From contig NC_045138.2 in the NCBI RefSeq assembly GCF_008831285.2, positions 28,987,934-29,051,933 on the forward strand: DNA of 64,000 bases, read 5' to 3'. Shown here piece after piece: positions 11,546 to 22,552 of this stretch (positions within the stretch are counted from its first letter, which is position 1; each line of letters begins with the position of its first letter). Under the pieces are notes generated by a model. The model did no database searches. It was given only the letters and a program-made list of their open reading frames with translations, and was not told where the DNA came from. The position numbers and the translations under genes are program-made. This DNA comes from Nymphaea colorata. Taxonomy: Eukaryota; Streptophyta; Magnoliopsida; Nymphaeales; Nymphaeaceae.

Positions 11546-12854
11546 CTTTGCCAATGCAAGAAAGCTAAGAAACACAGCAGCAACAGAACTCTGCAAATAC
11601 AACAAAAAATTTGTGAATACCCAACAGCAACTAAAACGGTAGAACCATAAAAAGAAACAACGTTGAACAAATACAAACATGTTCTTCTCCCTAATCTATG
11701 GAAAGGGAAAGTGGAGAATCCAAAGAAACAAAAACTTAAAATTAAAATCCATAAATGTAAAAAAACAACTTTATCAAACGACAAAAAAGGCCTAAACTTC
11801 AAACAAAACGAAAACTCATGATGTTTTTGGCTTCAAGAGGTCACTTCAGAACAAAAACCACAATTAAAAAGAATGTTGACAGATAATCACTAGCACAAAC
11901 AATAATCCTACTAGCAATAACAAAAATCATAAATGAATCAAAAGCATAGAAGATTGATGCAACGAGTTCGGTTTAAGCCTCAAAGAGACGAATCCCAAAT
12001 CCAGTGCTGTTAAAGGTGATGAGGTGAAGTTGGATATTGCACCAATCATGAAGGGAGGCATAAGTCGTGAAGTGTTAAGGGCTTAAAGCGTAAGCTAAGG
12101 GACAACATGGTGAAATATAAAAAATTTGCAAAAAATTTTGAAAAAAGCACACAAAATAACGTATATAAGTGAACAATAACATTAAAAAAACAATTAACTT
12201 GTGTTAATAATCTCTCATTCACACAGTCACTTGCAAAACCAAAGTCAAAGACATATTTACAGTGCAAAATAAAAAAGTACATGCACAATCAGGAAATCAT
12301 ATTGAAAAAGGCTCAAAGAGACATGTGGTCATCCCTAGATGGACCTGTCCTAGCAAAACCTTCTAAACAGTGATATCTTTTTTATCCTTACAATACCTTC
12401 CAGGCAAAAAAAAGTCTCATGTACTAACATAGTTTAAATGGAAAATCAAAATAATAGAAGTCAAAAAATATACCAAGATGATCCCCACAAAAACCACACA
12501 CAAGCTTCAAGCATGCCAACAACTCAATGAAAGACAAAAGAAACAAAAAAGAAACAAGCAAAAAAAGACCCTTATTGCAAAATCAAGATTGAAAAAATCA
12601 AAATAGCAATTATAATTACCATGAGACCAATTGACCTAGCTGTAATCCCCAAAATTAAAACCCTAAACACACTAGAAAAGCCAATTTGAGCAAGAGAAAA
12701 ATAGAGTAGATATGCATAAGAACTGATTTCTCTTTTATAGGCAGAACAATTAGTTCTATAACTAGTAATAACCTGAATAAGGACTGGAACATGTCTAACT
12801 CTTGCTAGACAGAAATAAATACGAACACAAGATTGCAGTTTCAAGATTTCACTT

Positions 12855-14140
12855 GGGGCCTGTTTGATGGGCTGGAAATTTCCTGTAGCACAGGAAATAT
12901 TTTTCAAATTTTCAAAATTTTTCCTCCTTAACAAACGTGGAAATTGTTTTTGAACGTTGAAGCTGGAAACGGAAATATATTTCCGGAAACTTTTTTCCAG
13001 CCAAAGAGGTGAAAAAATTTTTTTGGAAATTTTTTTTTACCGTTACGCCTCTTCCTCCCTCGCTCTCCGCATCCCTTCTTGCTCCACCTCCCTTCTTCCT
13101 CCCTCCTTCCCTTCTTCCTCCACCTCCCTTCTTCCTCCCTCCTTCCCTTCTTCCTCCGCCTCCCTTCTTCCTCCTCCCTCCTTCCCGTCTTCCTCCTCCC
13201 TTGCGTCTGAGGAAGAAAGAGGGGACGCCATCACCCGTAGCAGCTACGTCTCATGCCAGAGGAAGAAAGAAGGGGAAAGAGGATAACCCTAATCTTTTAT
13301 CCATTCCGCCCCTTCTTCTTCTTCTTCTCCTTCATTTTCTATTTCTGCGTCATCCATGGCTATGTCCAGCAAACGTGCCCTTGAAGAAGAAGAAGGAGAA
13401 GAAGAAACTGAAAATAAACAGAAAAAACCAAATAACTTACCTTTGATTTTCCAGATGGACGGACTCACCGGTGGCTGGAAACTGCCGGACGCCACCGAAC
13501 ACTGCCACAGGCCGGTGATGGTGGTAAAGGAACTTCACGGTTGGAGAAATAATGGAGAGCACAGAGAAAAAGTTGGGGAAGAATGAGCATACCGTGACAC
13601 ATTAGGGCTTACATAATTTTTAAAATTGACTCACCAATTTGCTGAAATTTTCATAAACAGGTTTAAAATTTTTAATCGTTTATTCTAGCAACATATTCTA
13701 AGACTTGGTTTACAGAAAAAGGTTTTCTGCATTTTGCTTTGCAATTTCGATAATGCTATGTGTATAATTCTAGAAATGAAATGGGGTTTAACCTTTGAAA
13801 AAAAAAATTGCTACTGACCTACTCTCAAGTTTACGAAATTTGATTAAAAAGTGCTTAAGCAGTTTTAGGCTTTTGCACTTAGAAATTTTGTTTATGTTAA
13901 GTTGAAGGAATTTGAATGCAGCTTTTTTTATATCCCTTTTATGGATAATTGGATATATAGCTTACCTTCTTACATCTCACTAAACCTAGAAATATATTCG
14001 TTTATCATCAAACACAGAACAGTCATCACACACACACATCAAAATGGGAATCGAAAAGATTTTTGTCATTCCTTTAATCCAGAAAATATATTTCCAGAAA
14101 TATATTTCCAATTTCAGATTTCCAATTCATCAAACAGCCC
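12855..14140. mobile_element. 1.29-kb terminal-inverted-repeat element in the SKIP leader intron
   Basis: The left end GGGGCCTGTTTGATG is matched in reverse complement by the right end CATCAAACAGCCC, and both ends are flanked by CTT, a possible 3-bp target duplication. Subterminal sequence on both sides is rich in GGAAATATATTTCC words. The terminus resembles PIF/Harbinger or Tourist-type elements (GGGCCTGTTTGG), but CTT is not their usual TWA target. No transposase frame is visible, so it is non-autonomous. The interior has a pyrimidine-rich minisatellite and sequence near 13.3-13.6 kb with exon-like base composition. That interior could be captured gene sequence or a separate insertion. Confidence 0.6.
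13084..13191. repeat. 36-bp pyrimidine-rich minisatellite, three copies
   Basis: Copies start at 13084, 13120 and 13156 with CCACCTCCCTTC or CCGCCTCCCTTC, a period of 36 bp. It lies inside the inverted-repeat element. The ORFs on both strands here are low-complexity (PPPFFLPPS or EEEGKEGGRRE) and are not believed to be genes. Confidence 0.85.
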
Positions 14141-16427
14141 CTTGAAGAGTTTTGCCAGTTCAAGTTCAATAAAATTACTGAAAGTGAACCACAAAATGAT
14201 TTGGGTATATTAACATGATGAACAAGCAGTAGACTCCAAGTACTACTGATTTTTGAGACAATCTTGGATGAACTCGGGCACATAACAAAGGTGTTCCACA
14301 TAAACTCCGGTGGAGCCACGTCAGTTCCATGAAGAATGCATTGCTTCAAGATTAAGAATTCGTGATCTAAACTTAGTCTACCCGCAAGCCGACTAGTTTA
14401 GGGGAAAGCACGTTCTGCCAAAGATAGAAAGAGTTCTACTTGGACCTCGAGCCTATTTCTTTGCAAAACTAAGAACTTCAACAAGTCATCCTACATGTAA
14501 GCTATGATAATATAATGCTTTCAAAATGGACACGCAGATCAACAATTATGGTTCAATAGTGTAAGAAATTGACCGTCTAACATTGCAAACTTTCAAGAGG
14601 CACAAAACAAAACCATGAAAAACCCAATATGGATTGCAAAACAAGAGCGGATCAGGAACTAAAAATCTGCTTGTTCAATTAACTATTTAATTAAGATATG
14701 TTTTGATGACAGCCCTCCTTTGGGATCCCAAGTTCTTCTGCCAACGAAACATTCGTTAACTGTATGGGTTTTGGCTTGTGAAGTTATGAGCTTCAAATGA
14801 AGAAAATCAGATGACTTACATGTGGAGGAAAAAATCGGAATAGTATTATATTGGAAGATTTTAAATAGAATGATTATTTTACATATGCATAAACTAGATT
14901 TCTACCTTGTGTCATGGTGCATAGCTTTCTATGGTTTCCAAACAGAAAATAGAACCACAAAACGTCTTCGAACAATCTACCAGATAGATGCGGATCAGTC
15001 CCGCACGAGGTCATCACAACTTGGGGGTTTCTTAAAACATTTTAATGGGCTATCTCTCGTGCCAACTTGCCACCCATTAGAGAAAATGAAAAGCACATAT
15101 CAACTTTGCTAGACGTATTTGTTTCTTCAAATTTCCTGACACCAACTTAGGAGGCAAGAACAGCGGTGCCGTAACCAATTAGAGGTATCTTCAACTAGAA
15201 ATGGATTCATATAATAAACATGATTGTAATACTTCTATTTAACAACTACGGCATGCCTTCTATTTTTTTTTCACTCTTGGACTAAGATAAGGAGAGAAAT
15301 AAACTGAGAGAGACTGAGGGAGGGCGATGGTACCCTCACCCATAGAGAGAAGGGAAGGGGAAGGAGGAAGAGGGAAAGACAGGGAAGGAGGGAGAGAGAG
15401 AGAGATACCTGCAAGTGGCCGGCGGTGAGGACCGAGAGCGAGATAGAGGGAAGGAACCCCTGAGAGGGACGCAGAGCTTCGTTTCTGGAAGGGAAGAAAC
15501 GTGTTTTCTTCGGTGAAACCCTAGCCTCGACGGCTCAGGGACTAGATAGATCCGAAGACGACCAAGAGAGAAAAGGGGGAGAGATCATCGCATAAAAGGG
15601 AGGAAGCCTTTGGCGGTGTTGATATTCGCGCCAATAAGTAGGGACTCTGCTGTCAATTTACATTCTTTAAATAATTGAGAACAGACAAACGGATCGGGTC
15701 TGGATCCTTCTACTGATTCGACTTAGAATGAGATGATCAGCCGACGGGGCCGTTCCCTATTGCATTTGCACATCTTCTTTGGTTAAATATCATCATTTCA
15801 ATTTATGCTTCAAATTTTTAACAATAATTAATGTGAAATCCACTTAATCAGAAATCTGAAATTCGGCCTTGGGCTGCTTTTTCTTCCATCTAATTGCGTG
15901 ACCTTGTATTGTTAGAATAAATAATTTATCATCATAAATGTGTCCATGATATTCTAGATATTATGACGAATATTTTTGTGAATTATGTAATGCGACAGGA
16001 AATATTAATCGATATCGCCAGCAATGAATCAAGTACGATTTGCGAATCAGTTTTAGAATTACTACCATGTCAATCAATCCGATTTGCATCTGATATCAAA
16101 CCGAACAGCCTAAAATAGTTGGATAAAAAAAAATTGATATCCAATAAAAATTTTCATTTTGAAATGACATCCCATTGAGTTCATATTCAGATTTAAGTAA
16201 ATATTAATCATGTTCCGATTCAGATAGGATATAGTTTTAGATATATATCTTAAACTCACTGACTAGAATATGGTTTGAATTCGGTTTAAAAGTCTGGTTA
16301 GGTTCGAATATTAATCTAAAAATCGGATTCGGTTTATGAATTCAGATTCTAGATTTAAGTTGGTATTCGATTTTTCTTCATCCAAATTTGAATCCAAATA
16401 TATACATATTTGAAAAGAAATGAATAT

Positions 16428-16918
16428 AGAGGTGAACAACGAGACGAGCTACTCAAGCTTGATTCGTGAACAAGTTCGAACCAAGTCATTTGCTTAACAA
16501 ATCAAGATCGAGTTCATGAGTCGACTCGTTCAGCTAATCGAGTTGGGTTTGAGCTCCACACGTAACTGTTGAGTCGAGCTTGAGCCTTAATCGAGTTTGT
16601 CGAGCCTTAATCAAGTTGATATATTCATACGAGTTTGTCGAGCTCGAGCTCCACACGTAACGATGAATATCAATTCTATTCAAACGAGTCTTTCGAGTCT
16701 CAATCGATTCGAGCTTGAACTTAACAAGTAACGATAAATATCAATTCTATTCAAATGAGTCTTTCGAGTCTTAATTGAGTCGAGCTCGAGGTCAATATGT
16801 AACTACTGAGTCAAGCTCGAGCTACTTCCGTCGAGCTATTCTCGAGATTGATGTTTCATTAGTAGAACCGAGCTCGAGCTGACTGAACTCGGGCTTGACT
16901 CGACTCGTGTTCACCCCT
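16428..16918. mobile_element. Short inverted-repeat element with internal TCGAGC-type subrepeats
   Basis: The left end AGAGGTGAACA with CGAGACGAGCTACTC pairs with the right end, whose reverse complement is AGGGGTGAACACGAGTCGAG. The 490-bp interior repeats GAGTCGAGCTYGAGC and TATCAATTCTATTCAAAYGAG many times. No ORF is present. Such gagctcgagc-rich non-autonomous DNA elements are common in plant genomes. Superfamily is uncertain because no clear target duplication is visible. Confidence 0.6.
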
Positions 16919-17676
16919 AATCCCTTGACAACGATCGTTAAAAATTAAAAATCCATTACTAAAACATCATAAACAGTATGAAAGCTATTGTTGCATCATA
17001 AACCATCACTAATGCTCTTGTTACCGACTCTTTTTAGCCACCTGACTTTTCATTTTTTATAATTTTGCCTCCACCATGCCCTCCACGATAAACATTTCTC
17101 TACGTACATTCTGATTTATCACACCACCGATGGCTAAGACATGTGTGGGCTGGTGTGTGCAATTGCCCGCACTAGTTCACAAAAATATCTTCATTTTGTA
17201 TTGGCACTTCTTTAACTTTTTACTTGTTTACATTGGTTGCCCTTTAAAATTTAAAGGTTCGAATTATTAGTGCCCCTTAACCAAAAATTTATGTCTTTGT
17301 CATTGCACCAGTGTACACAGCTTTTGGCAGTTTCAAAGGCAACGGTTCGAATTTTCACTCCATGGGATTGCTAGGCAAGGGCGGAGCCAAGATTTTTTTG
17401 TCACATGGGTCAAACTGTAGTTTCAAAATTTTAACAGAAATTTTTCAATATATATATATTAAATTTTTATGGATTTATATATAAATTTTTAAAGTTTTTA
17501 AAATCTGAAGTATAAATCAAGGCCCCTGCCCTGCCGCCCACCCACTGACCCCCCTCCCTCTACCCCTGTTGCTTACCAATCCACAAAGTCGTTACAATAA
17601 TTGTGAGGGGCGGGGGCAATCCAGATGAACCAAAACTCCTCAACTTGCATCTGAAATGTAGGGCTGCTTTAATACA

Positions 17677-18110
17677 TATACATTATCAAATAAAGTGGTG
17701 TGTGCTTCATTATTTGCAGTGTAGAGGAGTAGCAGTCATAGGAATCAAACCGGCAACTAGTGTGTTTCGCGTTCACCATTCTAAATAGTTATATGCCCTT
17801 TGAGGCTTAAAAATATAGGAAATGTATACATTATCAAATAAAGTGGTGTGCGCCTCATTATTTGTAGTGTAGAGGAGTAGCAGTCCTAGGAATCAAACCA
17901 GCAACTAGTGTGTTTTGCGTTCACCATTCTAAATAGTTATATGCCCTTTGAAACTTAAAAATGTAAGAACTATATACATTATCAAATAAAGTGGTGTGCG
18001 CCTCATTATTTGTAGTGTAGAGGAGTAGCAATCCTAGGAATCAAACTGGCAACTAGTGTGTTTTGCGTTCACCATTCTAAATAGTTATATGCCCTTTGAG
18101 GCTTAAAAAT
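17677..18110. repeat. 148-bp tandem repeat, three copies
   Basis: Copies begin at 17677, 17825 and 17973 with TATACATTATCAAATAAAG, each exactly 148 bp apart; the third runs to about 18110. They share nearly all bases, for example GTAGAGGAGTAGCAGTC and GTTCACCATTCTAAATAG. Copies 2 and 3 are closer to each other than to copy 1 (GCGCCTCATTATTTGTAG against GTGCTTCATTATTTGCAG). The array is non-coding; the small frame at 17603-17788 is accidental. Confidence 0.95.
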
Positions 18111-18408
18111 TAGATGGGGGAAATGTGTGCCCAATTTAAAGTTTGACGAGATAAGTGTTTGGTGAAATTGTTAAGAGAAAAAAGGGTATTTGACTGTTGC
18201 AAGAAGTGCATGGCATAAAAAAAAAATAGTGGGGTTTACACTTTTAGTTGGAAAATTGAAGTTTTCATATTCATGTGATTTGTTTATAAAAGGAGAAATT
18301 TAACCTTCTTTTAATGCCAATATTTACGAAAGAAGGTTGTGTTTGATTCCCACAGATATCATATTAGAGGAGATATCATATTAGAGGAGATCTAAAATCC
18401 ACAAACAG

Positions 18409-18880
18409 TTGTTTTCAGCATTCATCTATAGATTGTGTTTGATAGTCTCAAATCAGAGGCTGCAATCAAGGGTGTGCATTGGAAGAACCCAATATCTTAT
18501 TAAAGTGGACCTTAAGTTCATATTACATGTTAAAAACCATGAATTTATTGGGGGGTTCAACTTCAATTCTATTGGTGTCATATCACCATGGATCTCAAAT
18601 CTGCGGTGAAACAAGCACACATGGATCTCAAATTCATGACGTCGTGTAAAAAACATGAATTTGAGATCCCATTAAAGGGAGGGGTGGGTTTGGACCTCAA
18701 AATTGTAGATCTGAGATCGGTGATAATCAAATGCGACCTAAGGTTGCGTTTGATAAGAACCAAGGTTGCGTGTTTTGGAAAATCTAAGTTTAAAGAAAGC
18801 AAGTTCCAAATAACACAAATCTTAAATGGAAAATCTGCGATCTCATATCACCGGTGAACTGAAATCAGTGGTAAACAAAC
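18409..18880. repeat. Cluster of hairpin MITE-like elements
   Basis: At least two, perhaps three, diverged copies lie side by side, with outer ends of the type TTGTGTTTGATAG and GGTGAAACAAGCACAC or GGTAAACAAACACACC. Each has an inner inverted repeat around TTCATG-loop-CATGAATTT. The best arms are a perfect 16-bp pair at 18623-18638 and 18654-18669 with a 15-nt loop. A relative sits at 22343-22552. None encodes a protein. Confidence 0.6.
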
Positions 18881-19175
18881 ACACCAAAATAATTTCACCC
18901 GGGCCATCAAACGCCCTCGTAAAGGCCGCCAGACTTTGTTTTGCCGTGGATAACTTGTCCAGCATTCAGAGACGCATTAGTACGAGACATCGTCCGTCTA
19001 ATATCGGGAAGGTGGTTCTCACCTAACGTCGCATGAGTGCGTCCCTTATGCTCCGATTCCCCATCGTTCTGTTCTTGTTCCCGCCACCGCCGTTTCTTCC
19101 CGGGTCATGTTAAGGTGGGGGAAAACAATGAGGCGTCCGTGCGAGAGACAGTCGAGGAGCCCTTCCCCTCTTCCC

Positions 19176-20696
19176 ATGGAGAGGAAGAGGAAGCGATCCT
19201 TCTCATGGTTGAACGCCCTCACCAGGGAGCCCTTCTACCTCCTTCATTTCCTCCTCTTCGTCTCTTACTTCGCCTTCGCCAGTCTGCTTCTCTCTCTATC
19301 TCGTCCGGACATCTTGAATCGTCTCCTTCGCAGGGTACGTTCTTCGAAACTTTGATTTCCTCCTCCTTTATTGCGGTCCCTTTTTCATGTTTGAAGAGGC
19401 CGATTGCATGGGTTTTTGGAAGATCTTCGATGGTTTTGATTTGAATATTTTCTGGAATTGAAGAGCTTCTGAGCTCTCTCTGGTAGACAATTCAATGAAG
19501 AAGTGACGGATTTTTTTTTCTTTTTCATGAGTATTGTAGGTGCTTCCATGTGTTTCGTTTGATTTTGAACGATTTTTTATCCAGGAAATTCAAGCGATCT
19601 TGGCGTTCTCTATTAATGCCGACGTGAAGGTAAAGGATTCTCTGATCAGGACGATATGTAGAAATATGTACAGGCGGAATTTGCGTAAGCATGATGTCTG
19701 GGAATTTTTTGGGTTTAATTGTTCGCAGAGAAATGGCAATTCCGGTTTCTACTGGAACATTTAATTTGTATCCTTGAACTGACGATTATGCTTTAAACAC
19801 AGTAGCTTCAACCTGGAAATGCCCTAGAATGATTTATACGTTGCTGGTTTGAATCAATAATATAACCAGCGTCAACAATGTTAATGGACAAGATATATAT
19901 GATTACTGATTCAAATTTGAATTCCTTTAATCGGATCTGGTAAATGAATCTCAATTCAATTGCTTATCAAATTCTGATTTTGGTATTCGTCGTATAAGTG
20001 AGTTCAAATTCGAGCATGAATTCATTGTCAGATTTGTACTAGCGAGAAGCACAGTTCTCCTTGAGCTTCACTGGGTATTACAGTGAAAGCAGTTATAAGG
20101 CATTATATGAAGTTTCCTCTATATCAGATCAACTTCTTTATCGCCTCTCTAGACTATAACTCTTTTAGTTTCTGATTTTATCTTGCATCATTCTATTTAT
20201 TTTGTTCGGAAAGCCGGGGATGACATTATGTTAGAAGACGCGCATTCCGAGTCTTAAACTCTTTGCTTCATCAACTTGAAGGTCTCAGATCATTCTCCTT
20301 ATTCAAGTGCATATTGCGTGACAAGGTGATGAAACGCCAGAAGTCTTATCGTAACAATGCACTCTTCTTGTTTTGAATGTTTGTCCGTAAACATTTCGTC
20401 AAAAGAATTGTAGTTTATTCTTGCTTAGTTGCTTGTATCCAGCCCTGATCGATCTTAGGTGATGCAGTTTATGGTTGAGGTGTAGGATGCGTTTCTTAAC
20501 CGTAACCCTAGTTACTAGAGAATTCTCTTCACGGGAATGCCTAGATATATAATTTCATATGCAACGAAGATAAAGAAGATAGGCCATAGCAAAGGTATAT
20601 CACTGCAAAAAAAAAATCACTCTCTTTCTTTTTTATTGTAATTGAACACGTAAATTTATATTTGTGCAGGTGGTTAAAGCCTCGATGTTAGAATAA
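19176..20696 (+). pseudogene. 5' fragment of a TMX2-like transmembrane protein gene, probably broken
   Basis: Exon 1 (19176-19334) starts MERKRKRSFSWLNALTREPF, continues into a strongly hydrophobic segment (YLLHFLLFVSYFAF) and ends at AGG|GTACGT. Exon 2 (19585-19629) encodes EIQAILAFSINADVK between TCCAG and GTAAAG, in phase. An in-phase third segment at 20670 after TTTGTGCAG reads VVKASMLE and hits TAA (20694-20696). From memory of the family, the order hydrophobic segment, RLLRREIQA, KVVK matches the N terminus of plant TMX2-like thioredoxin-related ER membrane proteins. I find no later exons (no second membrane span and no thioredoxin fold) in the window; retroelement-like sequence starts about 70 bp further on. 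It is most likely a truncated copy. A live short gene or a different family cannot be excluded. Confidence 0.4.
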
Positions 20697-20768
20697 TTAT
20701 GTCGCTCTTTCATTTGAGGTGCTCCCTGGCTTGAAGATGTTTGGTGAATCTGCCTAACACCAGCAGGG

Positions 20769-21124
20769 TGTTAGGAACAACACACAAAACTCTCTTCTCG
20801 CACTTTCAAGATGGGGATAGAAGCAACAAGGAAGAAGACAAAGATTTACGTGGTTCGGAGCAATAATCTCATACGTCCACGAACGCACAGATCTTTCACT
20901 ATTTACTCTCAGATGATCACAGACATTCTCAGAGAAAAGACAAAAAAAAAACTGCGGCCCCCCTCACAACATAAAGATTAGGGTAAACACGTATTTGTAT
21001 AAATATTCTTTCGGGGTTAAAGCCCCTGAACCTCTATCCTTACGGGCATATGAGTGTCCAGTATGAATCAAGTTCCATACACCAACACAAGAGTCATCAA
21101 AGGCGAATTGAATGAAGGTTAACA
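20769..21124. mobile_element. Possible solo LTR or TRIM-type retroelement remnant
   Basis: The segment starts TGTTAGGAACAACAC and ends GGTTAACA, which fits TG...CA ends. It contains AAAGATTTACGTGGTTCGG followed by CATACGTCCACG, a phrase I recognise as recurring in plant LTR and TRIM-type elements. A 7-bp inverted repeat (CCTAACA ... TGTTAGG) sits at the left edge. No target duplication was found, so the limits are tentative. Confidence 0.35.
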
Positions 21125-22342
21125 ATAGCCCTTGATGAAATGCTTTCTCTTTAAATGCGTATAATATTATCCTCATGATCACTGCCAGGGCTGCAATTCG
21201 CAGTCTAGTTTCAACCTCGGTGAACGCTCCACCGTTCCAACCGTTTCATATTAGATTAGAAGTTCCATCATTCTCTAGTTTGTCATTTGAGTCTTCATAT
21301 CAGACCCTTCCATCTTTGATAATTGAATATAAGATCCGAGGGATTCAAAACAAAAAGTAATTTGTAAAAACAACAAGGCATCAGATTCATTTCTTCATTG
21401 GTTTTCAATACAATTTAGGTATTCAATAAATCCCACAATAACCTTGCAATTTAAATCACAAATTGTCCTGATTGGACAGTTAAAGCACAAAGTTAAAAAG
21501 TTAATGGTGTTGATAAGTTAGTGCACGAATGTTTGTCATGTTGGACACTTTTCTTATTTCACATTTCATGATTTCAACGTAAGCGTTAATTTATACTCGG
21601 TTTTTAAAAAGCCCCTTTCTCGTGTATCTAAACTTTGTAGGTGGAAAAGATGTTGGTGCATTACTCAGTCAATGATTTGGTTAAACTGGGTACCAATTTT
21701 TAGGCACCGACTTGCTCTAATAAGGAATTTATGTGGAGTACATTATGTTCTCAGAACACGTGTTATAGAAACGCATCATCCAAAAATTCCCTGTGTTTCA
21801 AATTTTCCCCAAGTATAATGGGATCATGAATGTTATTTTTAGAACTAAGTATCTAACAGTTAAATGCAGGGCATATTTAAATTACTTTTTTGAAACAAAA
21901 ACATGTGCACGCCCAAAATGGCGCTTTTTTTGCCTCCAGAAACCATTTTGTGCTTGTTTGGGCACACTCAAAGTGGCGTTTTCAGAAAACCTGGTTTTGA
22001 GATGCCTACTCGAACATGTAAACAAATTTTTTTCAAAAATTCATTAAAATAATAATTTTTATAAAACTAATTGGGTATTTGGATGATACCCTCCTCTAAC
22101 CCAGTTTTGTAAAAACTATAAGCATGTTTGGATGCATGCCCAAAAAAGCATTAGTTTTAGGGTATTCACCTAAAACTAATTTTTATGTAGCCCACCCAAA
22201 CATAAAAATGATGTTTTTCAAAACTCATTAAGAAATCATTTTACAAAACCAGGTTTTCTGAAACTCAAGTTTTTTAATCAGTTTCAGAAATTTTGTTTCT
22301 TTGTTTGGATGACAAAGCCAAAACCTGGTTTTTGAATAACTT

Positions 22343-22552
22343 AAAGTTGAGTTTGATAGATCCGATGCTGCATAAAAAGGTGTGTTTTGTTAGATCCTCA
22401 ATTTAAACAAATGAAGATCTCTTAAATTCATGCTACATCTTAAAAATCATGAATTTAAGGTTAGATGGGAGTGGTCTGATCTTAAATCCATAGATCAGTT
22501 TCTACATTACCGGGGATCTGAGATCCACGGTGAAACAAACACAACCTAAAGG
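22343..22552. repeat. Hairpin MITE-like element
   Basis: The left end reads GTTGAGTTTGATAGATCC and the right end reverse complement reads GGTTGTGTTTGTTTCACC. Inside is an inverted repeat CTTAAATTCATG / CATGAATTTAAG with a short loop. It shares this inner hairpin and its outer GTTTGATAG and GGTGAAACAAACAC words with the cluster at 18.4-18.9 kb. Confidence 0.6.

Larger units (their letters stand above)
11546..15620 (-). promoter_or_regulatory. SKIP: Probable SKIP 5' leader: leader exon near 15.4-15.6 kb plus a 3.8-kb leader intron
   Basis: Read on the minus strand, TATTTGCAG ends at 11591 just upstream of the SKIP ATG, a good acceptor. No coding sequence lies above it. The next good leader candidate is at 15.6-15.41 kb, where the minus strand reads pyrimidine-rich sequence with CTAGGGTTT (a telobox-like motif common in plant leaders of housekeeping genes) and ends CTTGCAG|GTATCT at 15409/15408. 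Joining these would give a leader intron of about 3.8 kb (15408-11591). Upstream of it the minus strand has TTGGCGCGAA and ATTGG boxes that would suit a promoter. The link between the two ends is inference; there could be further leader exons. The intron holds the inverted-repeat element at 12855-14140. Confidence 0.45.
15621..19175. other. Repeat-rich intergenic stretch
   Basis: There is no coding gene. Between the separately listed elements it contains degenerate GATTCGGTTT-type words (16.2-16.4 kb), a copy of a dispersed repeat near 17.14-17.34 kb that recurs at 34.20 and 48.12 kb, and GGGCGGAGCCAAGATTTTT near 17.38 kb, a phrase like many plant hAT-type ends. A similar phrase is at about 24.85 kb. 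Confidence 0.5.

Noticed and set aside
11546-11680. N-terminal extension of the SKIP frame (MFVFVQRCFFLWFY...)
   Set aside because: It reads through a splice acceptor and intron sequence; family members start at MLSLKELLPP-type sequence.
13009-13446. Proline-rich ORF within the inverted-repeat element
   Set aside because: Produced by the 36-bp pyrimidine minisatellite; no conserved protein features.
17677-18110. Tandem repeats considered as a CRISPR-like array
   Set aside because: Units are 148 bp, contiguous and without variable spacers, in a plant genome; it is an ordinary tandem repeat.
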